NCBI GenBank assembly: GCA_903876615.1
Contig: CAIRAS010000254.1
Coordinates: forward strand, 1-13,219
Direction: 5' to 3'
Length of the DNA stretch: 13,219 nt
From: an uncultured Holophagaceae bacterium
Lineage (GTDB): Bacteria > Acidobacteriota > Holophagae > Holophagales > Holophagaceae
The notes below the pieces were generated by a model. It was not told the origin of the DNA and did no database searches. It was given only the letters and a program-made list of their open reading frames with translations. The position numbers were made by a program, and so were the translations under genes. Of this stretch, positions 6,044 through 13,219 are shown piece by piece. Within the stretch, counting starts at the first letter, position 1, and each line of letters opens with the position of its first letter.

Positions 6044-7675
6044 TCACGCGTAGAGCTCGACGTGGCGCGCGTTTAGGATGGGAGGGGGGGCGGCAGCGGG
6101 TGCTTCTTGCCGGGCGGGAACCACCTCGGGCAGGGTGCGTTCGCGGGTGCCCGGAGCGGCGGGTGTGTCCTGGAAGGGCCGATGGCCCTGCTGCAGATCG
6201 AAACTGCCCAGCTGGAGCCCCTGCTCCTTGAGTGCCTGCTCCAGGTGGGGGCGTCCTTCCTGCACGGCCTGGACGGAAGCGGGCTCCGTGACCCAGAGCT
6301 TCGCGTGGACCTCGCCACCCTCGACCTTGAGATGAATGGTGACCTGTCCCAAGGAGTCCGGGTGCAGCTGCAGCTGGGCCTCCTGGGCGCCGGTCTTCAG
6401 CATCCAGCGGACGCTGCCGCCCACCTGGAGGACAGGCGCGCTGGGCGGGGTGGGTGCGGCCTGGGGCGGAGCCGATGGGGCTGCGGGGGCGGTGGTGGCA
6501 GGCGCCTCCACGGCGCGCTGAAGGGTGCCCAGCATTGCCGGGGAGGCTCCGTCCAGGGTGCGGCTGGCGATGGCCTGCAGGTCCGGTGCGGCCTTGGTCT
6601 CTGCTGGGTCCAGGCTCACAGGCGTGGCACCCTCCCCAGGTGGGGCCTGGTCAGGAGATCTCTGCGTTTCCAAGGCATCGGCCTGGAGCGCCGGTCTGGC
6701 GGGAAGCTGTGCCAGCTCCTGGGGCAGTGCCGCAGGCAGGCTCGGCTTGGTGGTCGCGGGCTCTGCCACCGGGGAGGGGGCAGCACGTGTCAGGGGGGCA
6801 GGGGCTGGCTCCTCGGTAGGGCGGATCACCTTGAGGGTGGTGTCCGAGGAGGCAAGGGCTGCCTTGAGGTGGGCGGGGTCTGCCGTCGGGGTGGTCCCCT
6901 GCGGGGCCGGGGCTTCGAAGATGGCCTGGGCGACGCCGGAGGCTGTCGGGGTTGATCCATTTGGTGGTACGGCGGTAGGCCCAGCGGTGGGGTCGGCGGT
7001 GGGTATCGAGGTGGGTATCGCAGTGGGTATCGCGGTGGGTATCGCAGTGGGAACAGCAGTGGGGAGGGTGGCTGTCACGGCGGTGGGCGCGGCCTCAGGC
7101 GTCAGCCCGGGGACCGCAGCCAGGACCGTCGCGGCTTCCGGGGGGACCGTCTTTGGGAGCGGAACGGCATCAGCAGGGAGCAGGAGGAGGGGGATGACTG
7201 TCGGGTCCTGGGCGAGAGCCGCCGGAGGCGGGGCTCCGGGGTCGGGGGTAGCAGGTACCGTGGAAGGTTCGGTGGCGGCGGCTGAGGTGTCCTGGCACGA
7301 GGCCTGGGGGGCCGCAGCCTGGGGGACGGCCACCTCGGGGTTTGCGGCAGTCCGCTGGGGTGCCCTGGGCTCAGTGGCGGCGCTGCTGGTGGCCCCATCC
7401 TGCGGCGCGGAGGCAGCCCCTGCCCGGTGACCGGCCTCGCTGGACGCGGGCGGGACATTGGCGGTGGCAACTGCTTTTCGGGCCGCAGCCCGGTGAGCCC
7501 TGGCCGAGGGGATTCGGGCTGGTTCGGCCGGGCTGGGCGTGGCCTGAGGCTGGCTGAGCTGCGCCATCAGGCCTGCAAAGTGGCCACCGGCGGCATTGGC
7601 AGACTTGCTGTCAGGGCGCTCCGCCGAGGCTCGATCCGGAAGCGCCAGGGTGGCCACAGGGCAGGCAGAAGCCAT
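6044..7675 (-). CDS. fliK: Flagellar hook-length control protein FliK
   Basis: Secreted molecular ruler that measures the hook and switches the export gate from hook to filament substrates. Most of the 543 residues are a low-complexity Pro/Ala/Thr-rich stretch (about 20-415), as usual for the poorly conserved ruler part. The conserved Flg_hook domain occupies about 419-495 and contains the family feature AQLQLHPDSLGQVTIHL followed by GEVHAKLWV and a long amphipathic helix. This is the region that contacts the FlhB export gate in studied members. The tail 496-543 is again Pro-rich. A 12-bp DNA tandem repeat lies in the linker at 6999-7046. AGAGG lies 5 nt before the ATG. The gene starts 107 nt after the MotE-like gene, the largest gap in the block. 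The low-complexity part would be hard to identify alone; the C-terminal domain and position make the call. Confidence 0.92.
   Translation of the reverse strand: MASACPVATLALPDRASAERPDSKSANAAGGHFAGLMAQLSQPQATPSPAEPARIPSARAHRAAARKAVATANVPPASSEAGHRAGAASAPQDGATSSAATEPRAPQRTAANPEVAVPQAAAPQASCQDTSAAATEPSTVPATPDPGAPPPAALAQDPTVIPLLLLPADAVPLPKTVPPEAATVLAAVPGLTPEAAPTAVTATLPTAVPTAIPTAIPTAIPTSIPTADPTAGPTAVPPNGSTPTASGVAQAIFEAPAPQGTTPTADPAHLKAALASSDTTLKVIRPTEEPAPAPLTRAAPSPVAEPATTKPSLPAALPQELAQLPARPALQADALETQRSPDQAPPGEGATPVSLDPAETKAAPDLQAIASRTLDGASPAMLGTLQRAVEAPATTAPAAPSAPPQAAPTPPSAPVLQVGGSVRWMLKTGAQEAQLQLHPDSLGQVTIHLKVEGGEVHAKLWVTEPASVQAVQEGRPHLEQALKEQGLQLGSFDLQQGHRPFQDTPAAPGTRERTLPEVVPARQEAPAAAPPPILNARHVELYA
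6999..7070. repeat. 12-bp tandem repeat inside fliK
   Basis: Four near-identical 12-bp units on the plus strand (GTGGGTATCG followed by two variable bases) cover 6999-7046. Two degraded copies (GTGGGAACAGCA and GTGGGGAGG...) follow to about 7070. The period is a multiple of three, so it codes for a repeated four-residue unit, Pro-Thr-Ala/Ser-Ile, around FliK residues 203-226, and copy changes would keep the frame. Confidence 0.85.
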
Positions 7676-7714
7676 GGGAACCTCTCGTCCGGAAGATCCG
7701 GGTGAGCTTCCAGG

Positions 7715-7728
7715 GCGAGGACTGTGCC
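7715..7728 (-). promoter_or_regulatory. Candidate sigma-54 (-24/-12) promoter of fliK-flgD-flgE
   Basis: On the minus strand GGCAC-N5-TCGC places GG and GC exactly 10 bp apart, as sigma-54 promoters require. The -24 block matches TGGCAC at 5 of 6 positions (CGGCAC) and the -12 block matches TTGC at 3 of 4 (TCGC). The start would fall near 7703, giving a leader of about 28 nt that includes the fliK ribosome site. The site lies in the only sizeable gap in the flagellar block, and hook genes are often sigma-54 dependent. A match of this quality can also arise by chance in GC-rich DNA. Confidence 0.35.
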
Positions 7729-7782
7729 GCGGCTGTTGGGCAGAAAGGCCCCAGGGCCCCGCCCCAGATCTTCGCCTGGCCC

Positions 7783-8322
7783 TTAGAGTTCCTTGGGCTT
7801 CGACATGCCGACGCGCTCCGACAGGCGCCCCGCGAGCTTGGCGTCCAGGGGGGCCAGCTGGTCCATGAGCTTTCCGGCCTTCTTGGGGGTCATGCCCGCC
7901 AGCAGGGCTACGGCCACTTCCATGTTCTGGCCAGCCAGCTCCTTCAGAGACTGGGCTCCGGCAGCGGGGTCCATGGCCTCGTAAGTGCGGATGATCTGGG
8001 GGTCGATGGCGGGGCGGACCTTCAGGTTCTCCACCTTGAGCAGGGCTTCCTGCACGGCCCGCTCGCGGGCAGCCAGCTCGCCGCGGTCCTTGTCCAGCGT
8101 GGACTGGAGGGTGTTGAGGCGCTGCTCGAGCTGCCGGAGCTCGGCTTCCTTCTGGGCGATGGCCCGCTCGCGGTTCTGGAGCTGGGAGGCCAGCTCAGCG
8201 ATCTTCACGCCTTCGCCGGCGACGCCCTTGAGGTCGCCCTTGGGCTCCTGGGCCGACAGCCAGATGACGCCCGCGGACAGCGCGAGGGGCGCCGAGATCC
8301 AAAGCAGAAAGCGGGCATTCAT
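7783..8322 (-). CDS. MotE/YlxF-like flagellar protein (MgtE N-domain-like)
   Basis: The 179 residues begin with a single hydrophobic segment (about 5-23, a membrane anchor or signal sequence). A long charged coiled coil follows (about 38-102, rich in Glu, Arg, Gln and Leu). The C-terminal helical domain (about 108-172) starts at YEAMDP and contains VALLAGMTPKKAGKLMDQL, resembling the MgtE N-terminal/MotE module. The layout and the position between fliJ and fliK match YlxF of Bacillus and MotE-type proteins; MotE is reported to support the motor protein MotC in rhizobia. The open frame extends further upstream, but the ATG at 8322 has AAGGAG 5 nt before it and starts directly before the hydrophobic segment. 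The upstream extension overlaps fliJ and is Ser-rich noise. A motor or export-apparatus role is inferred; there is no motC in view. Confidence 0.78.
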   Translation of the reverse strand: MNARFLLWISAPLALSAGVIWLSAQEPKGDLKGVAGEGVKIAELASQLQNRERAIAQKEAELRQLEQRLNTLQSTLDKDRGELAARERAVQEALLKVENLKVRPAIDPQIIRTYEAMDPAAGAQSLKELAGQNMEVAVALLAGMTPKKAGKLMDQLAPLDAKLAGRLSERVGMSKPKEL

Positions 8323-8338
8323 GGGAGCTCCTTCATGG

Positions 8339-8788
8339 TCAGGCGCTGCGGGGCTGGTGCCGGAGGATGGCCAGCTCGTCCAGCTCCAGGGCCTCTCGGA
8401 GCTGCTGCTCGCGCTGATGCTCGAGGGCGCGGCGTTCCTTGAGGCGGACAAGCATCAGGTGGTTTCGGTGGGCGAGGGTCAGGGCTTCCCGCTCCTCGGC
8501 CACCTTGGCGATGGCGACCCGAAGGCGCTCGTAGCCTTCCAGCTGCCGGCGCTCCAGGACAACCAGGAAGCGCTCGCCGTCCCGCCAGAGGGCCAGGTCC
8601 AGCACCTGTCCCGCGGCCTGGCGGCGGGCTTCGAAGAGGGCCTGGCGCTGGTCCGCCAGGGCCTCGAGTTCCATCCGGATGTCCCGCTCGGCCTGGAGGG
8701 CCCGGGCCAGGGCGCGCTGGGCCTCACGCTCCAGGGCCTCCCGCAGCTTGCGCAGGGGCTCGAGTCGGAAGCGGAACCGGGCGGCCAT
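8339..8788 (-). CDS. fliJ: Flagellar export chaperone/stalk protein FliJ
   Basis: Small cytoplasmic protein of the flagellar type III export apparatus. In studied systems it inserts as a coiled-coil stalk into the FliI hexamer ring and contacts FlhA. The 149 residues are almost wholly charged alpha helix: it starts FRFRLEPLRKLRE, typical of FliJ, and ends in an Arg/Glu/Leu helix. Length is normal (about 147 in enterobacteria). Sequence conservation in this family is low, so the call relies on the N-terminal pattern, the coiled-coil character and the place directly after fliI. Its ATG shares one base with the fliI stop (TGATG), which points to coupled translation. Confidence 0.88.
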   Translation of the reverse strand: MAARFRFRLEPLRKLREALEREAQRALARALQAERDIRMELEALADQRQALFEARRQAAGQVLDLALWRDGERFLVVLERRQLEGYERLRVAIAKVAEEREALTLAHRNHLMLVRLKERRALEHQREQQLREALELDELAILRHQPRSA

Positions 8789-10149
8789 CAGGCGGGCGCC
8801 TTCAGGAAGGGCGTGAGGTCGATGCCGAAGATCTGGCCCATGGCGAGCATGGCCTGACGGTGGTCAGAGCTTTCGGCCGTGGCCTGCCGGAGGAAGGACT
8901 GGATGGAGGCCTGGAACTGGATGGCCTGGTCGATGGCCGTGCTGGAGCCCTTGGTGTAGGCCCCGATCTGGATCAGGTCCTCGGCGTCCTGGTAGGTGGC
9001 CATGAGGTCGCGGAGCTTGCTGGCCAGCTGCTTCTGCTCCGGCGGCGCCAGGGCGCTGAAGAGTCGGGAGAGGCTGGAGAGGACGTCGATGGCAGGGAAG
9101 TGATTCTTGGAGGCCAGCTTCCGGGAGAGCACTACGTGGCCGTCGAGGATGCCGCGCACGGCATCGCTGATGGGCTCGTTCAGGTCGTCACCCTCCACCA
9201 GCACGGTGTAGATGCCGGTGATGGAACCCATCCCCTCGAAGGTGCCGGCCCGCTCCATGAGCCGGGGCAGCAGGGCGAACACCGAGGGCGTGTAGCCCCG
9301 GGAGCTGGGTGGCTCACCCGCGCTGAGTCCCACCTCACGCTGGGCCATGGCGAAGCGGGTGACGCTGTCCATCATCAGCAGGACGTCCTTGCCCTGGCGC
9401 ATGAAGTACTCGGCGACGGTGGTGCCGGCCATGGCGCAGCGCAGGCGCAGCAGGGGCGTCTGGTCGCCGGTGGAGACCACCACCACGCTGCGGCGCAGGC
9501 CCTCGACGCCCAGGTCGTTCTCGATGAACTCGCGGAGCTCGCGGCCCCGCTCCCCCACCAGCGTGATGACGTTGACCTCGGCGGAGGTGTTGCGGGCCAC
9601 CATGCCCAGCAGGGTGGACTTGCCCACGCCGGAGCCCGAGAAGATGCCTACCCGCTGGCCCTTGCCGAGGGTGAGCAGCCCATCCACGGCGCGGACGCCG
9701 GTGGAGAGCACTTGGTCGATGCGCTTCCGGCGCAGGGGGTTGGGGGGCGGCCCCTGGAGGGGCAGGTGGGCAGTGGCCTGGATGGGGGGCCCCCCATCCA
9801 GGGGCCGGCCCAGGGGGTCGATGACCCGGCCCAGCAGCTCGTCCGCCACGGGCAATTCGGGCTGGTGGCCCGTGCCTTCCACCCATAGCCCAGGCCGGAT
9901 GCCTTCGGTCTGTTCGATGGGCATGAGCAGGACACGCTGGCCGGAGAAGCCCACCACTTCCGCGTGGAAGAGGCGGGGCTGGCCGACAGCATCGGTGCCA
10001 TGGATGAGCATCTGCTCGCCCACCGAGCACTCGGGACCCGTACTTTCGACCACGAGGCCCACCACCTTGGTGACCCGACCCATCCAGTCGCCCTTCGGCA
10101 GCGCCGAGAGGCGGGCTGCCAGGGCAACGGGATCCAGCACCGTGTTCAC
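8788..10149 (-). CDS. fliI: Flagellum-specific ATP synthase/export ATPase FliI
   Basis: Cytoplasmic hexameric ATPase that powers or primes export of flagellar subunits and is related to F1-beta. The 453 residues hold an N-terminal beta domain (about 25-95), then the RecA-like core. The Walker A loop is SGSGVGKST at 171-179 (Lys177). The catalytic Glu is in GERGRE (Glu200). Walker B is VLLMMD at 256-261, followed by SVTRFAMAQRE. GEPPSSRGYTPSVF at 278-291 is typical of the type III ATPases rather than of F1. The start is a GTG whose last two bases, with the following A, form the fliH stop (GTGA, 4-nt overlap); AGGTGG lies 6 nt upstream. A perfect DNA palindrome sits within it at 9777-9802. Confidence 0.97.
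   Translation of the reverse strand: MNTVLDPVALAARLSALPKGDWMGRVTKVVGLVVESTGPECSVGEQMLIHGTDAVGQPRLFHAEVVGFSGQRVLLMPIEQTEGIRPGLWVEGTGHQPELPVADELLGRVIDPLGRPLDGGPPIQATAHLPLQGPPPNPLRRKRIDQVLSTGVRAVDGLLTLGKGQRVGIFSGSGVGKSTLLGMVARNTSAEVNVITLVGERGRELREFIENDLGVEGLRRSVVVVSTGDQTPLLRLRCAMAGTTVAEYFMRQGKDVLLMMDSVTRFAMAQREVGLSAGEPPSSRGYTPSVFALLPRLMERAGTFEGMGSITGIYTVLVEGDDLNEPISDAVRGILDGHVVLSRKLASKNHFPAIDVLSSLSRLFSALAPPEQKQLASKLRDLMATYQDAEDLIQIGAYTKGSSTAIDQAIQFQASIQSFLRQATAESSDHRQAMLAMGQIFGIDLTPFLKAPA
9777..9802. repeat. Perfect 26-bp palindrome within fliI
   Basis: CCTGGATGGGGGG (9777-9789) and its exact reverse complement (9790-9802) abut with no spacer. It lies in the codons for the family-typical stretch PLDGGPPIQ, about residues 117-124 of FliI. 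As a zero-loop palindrome it may be extruded or form a strong RNA stem on either strand. It may only reflect the GGC/CCC codon bias. Confidence 0.75.
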
Positions 10150-10877
10150 AGCGTGCCACCTTCCCGCAGCCGGGCGATGAGCTGCATGAGCGCCTCCCGG
10201 CGGCGCTCGAGGGTGCCGTTGAAGATGCCCTGGGGGGCCTCGATCCGGAGGCTGCCCCGGGAGAGGCTGCCCTCGCTCAGGAGGGCCAGGCCGGTGTGAT
10301 CGGAGAACTGGTCGCCGAGCTGCTCGAGGTCGGCCGGATTGAGGAAGATCTGCATGGGCATCTCACCGTCCCGGCGGCCCCGGGGCAACGGGAACGGCAG
10401 CTCCTCGAGGACCCGGTCCATCATGGCCTTCACGGCCCCCGGCGCCTGCTCGATCTGCTGCACGGCAAGATGCTCGCCGACGGCCAGGGCCAGCGCGATC
10501 AACTGCTCATCCAGGGTCGCCTGGAGGGTGACCGAGACCCCGGCCAGCTCTGCCAGATGTTCTTCCAGGCGCTGCATGTAGGTCTTGTACTGGCTCTCGC
10601 CGAAGGCGCGCCCCTCGGTCTCGCCGGCAGCGAAGCCCTCCTCGTAGGCGTGGCGGGCGATTTCCTGGGCCTGGCGCTCAGCCTCCTGGAGCCGATCGAC
10701 GATGCGCTCCTCGATGGGCACATCCGAAGCGGCATAGTCGCCCAGCTCCGAGGACACGGAGCCCTCGCCCTCCTCGAAGGAGCCCTGGGACTGGAGGGCG
10801 TCCACGGGAAAATACGGGAAGGCCCCCAGGCGCGTGTCCTGGAGGTCTTCGGCCCGGATGAAGCCCCTAGTGGCCAT
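10146..10877 (-). CDS. fliH: Flagellar export ATPase regulator FliH
   Basis: Cytoplasmic dimer that binds FliI, restrains its ATPase activity and delivers it to the export gate and C ring. The 243 residues have a variable acidic N-terminus (1-55), where an aromatic pair near 20-23 could be the FlhA/FliN contact. A helix of about 55-125 follows, containing the family's GxxxG ladder: Gly81, Gly85, Gly89 and Gly93, each four residues apart. The C-terminal HrpE/FliH-type domain (about 125-240) ends in the NGTLERRREALMQLIARL helix. Length is close to the usual 230-280. GAGGG lies 8 nt before the ATG; the gap from fliG is 17 nt and the end overlaps the fliI start. Confidence 0.9.
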   Translation of the reverse strand: MATRGFIRAEDLQDTRLGAFPYFPVDALQSQGSFEEGEGSVSSELGDYAASDVPIEERIVDRLQEAERQAQEIARHAYEEGFAAGETEGRAFGESQYKTYMQRLEEHLAELAGVSVTLQATLDEQLIALALAVGEHLAVQQIEQAPGAVKAMMDRVLEELPFPLPRGRRDGEMPMQIFLNPADLEQLGDQFSDHTGLALLSEGSLSRGSLRIEAPQGIFNGTLERRREALMQLIARLREGGTL

Positions 10878-10894
10878 GGCGGCGCCCTCGATCG

Positions 10895-11899
10895 CTAGGT
10901 GACATAGTCCTCGCCTCCGCCGCCGCCGATCGCGATGACGCCTTCCTCCTCGAGCTGACGGACGATCTCCACCACCTCATGCTGGGACTTCTCCACGTCC
11001 TTGAGCTTCACGGGGCCCATGAACTCCATCTCCTCCTTCATGAGCTCCACGGCGCGGCTGGACATGTTCCGGTAGAACTGGTTCTGCAGCTCCTCGCTGG
11101 TGCCCTTCAGGGCGATGGTGAGGGTCTTCTTGTCGGCCCGCTTGAGGATCTCGGTGATGCCGTTGTCATCGATCAGCAGGATGTCATCGAAGACAAACAT
11201 GAGATCGCGGATGCTGGCGGCCAGCTGCGGGTTCTCGGTCTCGATCTTCTCCAGCACGGCGCGGCCCGTGTTGCGGTCCATGCGGTTGAAGAGCTCCGCC
11301 ACGGCACGGACGCCGCCGTAGGCCTCGGTGGCGAACGAACCCAGGGCCTCCAGCTTCTGCTCGAGGATGAGGCTGATGCGGCGCACCACCTCGGGGCTGA
11401 TCTCCTGGAGGCTGGCCATGCGCATGGCCACGTCGCTGCGCAGCACCTCGGGCAGGCTGGAGATGAGCTCCGCCGCCTGGGAGGCGTTCAGGTGGGCGAG
11501 GATCAGCGCGATGGTCTGGGGGTGCTCGTTCTGGATGAACTTGGACAGCTGCTGGGGGTTGGCGCGCTCCAGGCTGGTGAAACCGGCGCTGGATTCCAGG
11601 GCCTTCACCAGTCGGTCGATGATCTTGCGCGCCACTTCCGGCCCCACGGACTTGATGAGCAGCTTCTTGGCGTACTCGATGCCGCCCTGGCTGATGTAGC
11701 TGCGGGCCTGGGTCATGGTGTGGAACTCTTCCATGACTTCCTCGGCCACCTCCGGCTGCACGTGCTTGGTGATGGCAATCTCGCGGGAGATCGTCTGGAT
11801 CTCGTCCTCTTCGAGGTACTTGAAGATGTTGGCGGCGGTCTCATCCCCGAGGGTGACCATGAGCACCGCGGCCTTCTGCATGCCGGTGAGTTTGGCCAT
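10895..11899 (-). CDS. fliG: Flagellar motor switch protein FliG
   Basis: Rotor component that sits on the MS ring, receives torque from the stator through its C-terminal domain and reverses rotation with FliM/FliN. The 334 residues show the three armadillo-like domains in order: FliG_N (about 1-105), FliG_M with EHPQT at 125-129, and FliG_C with the hinge motif MFVF at 234-237. The torque helix region is about 265-292, including FYRNMSSRAVELMKEE. The tail ends in VIAIGGGGGED, as is common. Length is standard. The ATG starts 2 nt after the fliF stop, so translation is probably coupled to that of its direct partner FliF. AGGA is the only visible ribosome site, 8 nt or so upstream. Confidence 0.97.
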   Translation of the reverse strand: MAKLTGMQKAAVLMVTLGDETAANIFKYLEEDEIQTISREIAITKHVQPEVAEEVMEEFHTMTQARSYISQGGIEYAKKLLIKSVGPEVARKIIDRLVKALESSAGFTSLERANPQQLSKFIQNEHPQTIALILAHLNASQAAELISSLPEVLRSDVAMRMASLQEISPEVVRRISLILEQKLEALGSFATEAYGGVRAVAELFNRMDRNTGRAVLEKIETENPQLAASIRDLMFVFDDILLIDDNGITEILKRADKKTLTIALKGTSEELQNQFYRNMSSRAVELMKEEMEFMGPVKLKDVEKSQHEVVEIVRQLEEEGVIAIGGGGGEDYVT

Positions 11900-11901
11900 G
11901 G

Positions 11902-13219
11902 CTACCGTCCTTCCTCAAGCAGCCAGGAGCGCACCAGGGAGGCGATGGTCTCCGGGTCCTCGTGGGAGCCTTCCTGGAGGCGCTTCTTGATCAGCTCGCG
12001 CCGCCGGGCTTCGGGGGCACTGAAAGCCGCGTCGGCGTTCAGTTCGGCCTCGATCTCCGACTCGATCTCGGACATGGACTTCACCTGGACGGGCTTGCGG
12101 GTGGAGCCGCCGCCAGACATGCCGCTCTCACCACCATCGGCACTGGCGACCCGCATGGGGGCGGGCCGGTTGATGGCTGCGGAGAGGCGCTTCAGCATGG
12201 GCATGATGAGCATGAAGAAGACCGCCAGGCCCAGGATTCCGTAGACAACGCTCGGCGCGAACTGGCGGACCAGATCCACCCAGAACTGTTTCTTGGCCTC
12301 GGCCTCCTCCTTGGGATTGGCCTGGAGGGTGGCGAAGGCCATGTTCTCGACGGTGAGCTCGTCGCCCCGCTTGGTCTGAATGCCCACGGCGGTGGACACC
12401 TGATCACGGATCTTCTTGAGCTCTTCTGCTGAGCGGGGCGTCAGCTTCAGCACGGGCTCGCCCTTGGGGTCCTTCTCCCAGGCGCTGAGGTGGTCCACGA
12501 TCACCGCCAAGGTCACGCGCTTCACGGAGCCCGTGGCTTGGTCGATGGCCCGTATGGTCTTGGAGATCTCGTAGTTGGTGGTGGTCTCCTTCTTGTCGCT
12601 GGTCTCCAGCGCGCTCGACGAGGCCCCCGCATTGGCCGGGGCCACGTTGCTGGGAGTGCCCGGGACGCCGCCGCCGCCCTCGCGCTTCTGGACCTTCTCG
12701 TCCTTCTGCTGGACGCTTCGCTCTACCTGGCCTTGGGGATCGAATCTTTCCTCGTTGATCTTCACCTTGTCAAAGTCCAGGTCCACGTGGGCCGTGGCCC
12801 GGACCTTGCCGAGGCCGACCACCGGCTCGAGCAGGTCCGTGACGCGGCGGACCAGATGGTCCTCCTCTTCGCGGGCCACCTTCTTCTGGGCGTCGCTGGC
12901 GCCGACCATGGGATCCCGGCCGGTCCGGGAGAGGATCCGGCTGTGCTGGTCGATGATCACCACCTGATCGGGCTTCAGGCCCTCCACGCTGGCGGCCACC
13001 AGGTTCACGATGGCCTGGGTGTTCTCGTCGGGCAGGATGCGGGAGCCGCGGAGCTTGAGCAGCACGCTGGCCTTGGCGTCCTCCTTGTCGGTGAGGAAGG
13101 GACTGTCGTTGGAGGGGGTGATGTGGACCGTGGCCTCGCTGACCTGCTGGAGACTCATGATCGTCTTGGCCAGCTGGGCCTCCATGGCCCGGCGGTGGAT
13201 CACCTTCTGGGAGAAGTCC
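11902..13219 (-). CDS. fliF: Flagellar MS-ring protein FliF, 3' part (5' end outside window)
   Basis: Inner-membrane MS-ring protein on which the rotor and export gate are built. The frame is open to the right edge: the visible part starts DFSQKV and then HRRAMEAQLAKTI, matching the middle of the family's secretin/YscJ-like ring-building domain. Roughly 100-130 N-terminal residues, including the first membrane helix, are missing. The visible 438 residues include the rest of the YscJ-like region, the FliF C-region with a Gly/Ala/Ser-rich linker near 180-203, a second membrane helix at about 319-341 (SVVYGILGLAVFFMLIMPML), and a cytoplasmic tail. The tail ends DPETIASLVRSWLLEE, the FliG-binding signature. 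The gene ends 2 nt before fliG. An in-frame GTG at 13201-13203 is not the start. Confidence 0.96.
   Translation of the reverse strand, partial: DFSQKVIHRRAMEAQLAKTIMSLQQVSEATVHITPSNDSPFLTDKEDAKASVLLKLRGSRILPDENTQAIVNLVAASVEGLKPDQVVIIDQHSRILSRTGRDPMVGASDAQKKVAREEEDHLVRRVTDLLEPVVGLGKVRATAHVDLDFDKVKINEERFDPQGQVERSVQQKDEKVQKREGGGGVPGTPSNVAPANAGASSSALETSDKKETTTNYEISKTIRAIDQATGSVKRVTLAVIVDHLSAWEKDPKGEPVLKLTPRSAEELKKIRDQVSTAVGIQTKRGDELTVENMAFATLQANPKEEAEAKKQFWVDLVRQFAPSVVYGILGLAVFFMLIMPMLKRLSAAINRPAPMRVASADGGESGMSGGGSTRKPVQVKSMSEIESEIEAELNADAAFSAPEARRRELIKKRLQEGSHEDPETIASLVRSWLLEEGR

Noticed and set aside
7747..7758. Small GC inverted repeat (GGCCC/GGGCC) in the gap before fliK as a terminator or attenuator
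   Set aside because: The 5-bp arms have only a 2-nt spacer and a poor U-tract follows; too weak to call.
8323..8451. Upstream extension of the MotE-like frame by 43 codons
   Set aside because: It overlaps fliJ, is Ser-rich without pattern, and the ATG at 8322 has a strong ribosome site directly before the membrane segment.
8860..9888. Plus-strand open frame of 342 codons opposite fliI
   Set aside because: It is a shadow of fliI, whose Walker motifs and full-length match leave no doubt about the coding strand.
10979..12244. Long plus-strand open frame of 421 codons opposite fliG and fliF
   Set aside because: It lies antisense to two confidently identified genes, has low-complexity Gly/Leu/His composition and resembles no family; such frames are expected opposite GC-rich genes.

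Overview
The window is GC-rich, protein-dense DNA. From base 838 to the right edge every gene lies on the minus strand; the only plus-strand gene is a partial TPR protein at the left edge. It looks like a motile, Gram-negative-type bacterium: it has an FliF-to-FlgE flagellar export and hook cluster, the non-mevalonate isoprenoid enzyme IspG, YidD, PlsC and an NO/iron-sulfur stress protein of the Ric/YtfE/ScdA family. Gene content and base composition would fit a member of the Acidobacteriota (Holophaga/Geothrix type), but that is an impression from the proteins, not a demonstrated assignment.

Right to left, in the direction of transcription, the flagellar block (about 13.2 kb down to 4.0 kb) reads fliF (5' end outside the window), fliG, fliH, fliI, fliJ, a MotE/YlxF-like gene, fliK, flgD, flgE. 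fliF to fliJ are packed with 2-nt to 17-nt gaps or short stop/start overlaps, which suggests one transcript and translational coupling. They encode the MS ring, the switch rotor protein and the soluble export ATPase complex. A 107-nt gap before fliK carries a sigma-54-like -24/-12 element, so fliK-flgD-flgE (hook-length ruler, hook cap, hook subunit) may be a separately timed hook unit. A strong GC hairpin just after flgE probably ends the block.

Below that, ispG and yidD overlap by 20 nt. They are followed by a 151-nt intergenic stretch that is strikingly AT-rich (about 24% GC over 90 bases) and holds a perfect 13-bp inverted repeat, a second inverted repeat and a plausible promoter for ric. 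Then come ric (di-iron iron-sulfur cluster repair protein) and plsC (lysophosphatidate acyltransferase), which converges on the plus-strand TPR gene with only 6 bp between stop codons.

I found no RNA genes, insertion sequences, CRISPR arrays or phage genes, and no convincing undescribed system. The items most worth a second look are the AT-rich palindromic region upstream of ric, the sigma-54-like site before fliK, the 12-bp tandem repeat inside fliK and a perfect 26-bp palindrome inside fliI. Many long open frames exist antisense to the real genes, as expected for GC-rich coding DNA, and are not annotated.
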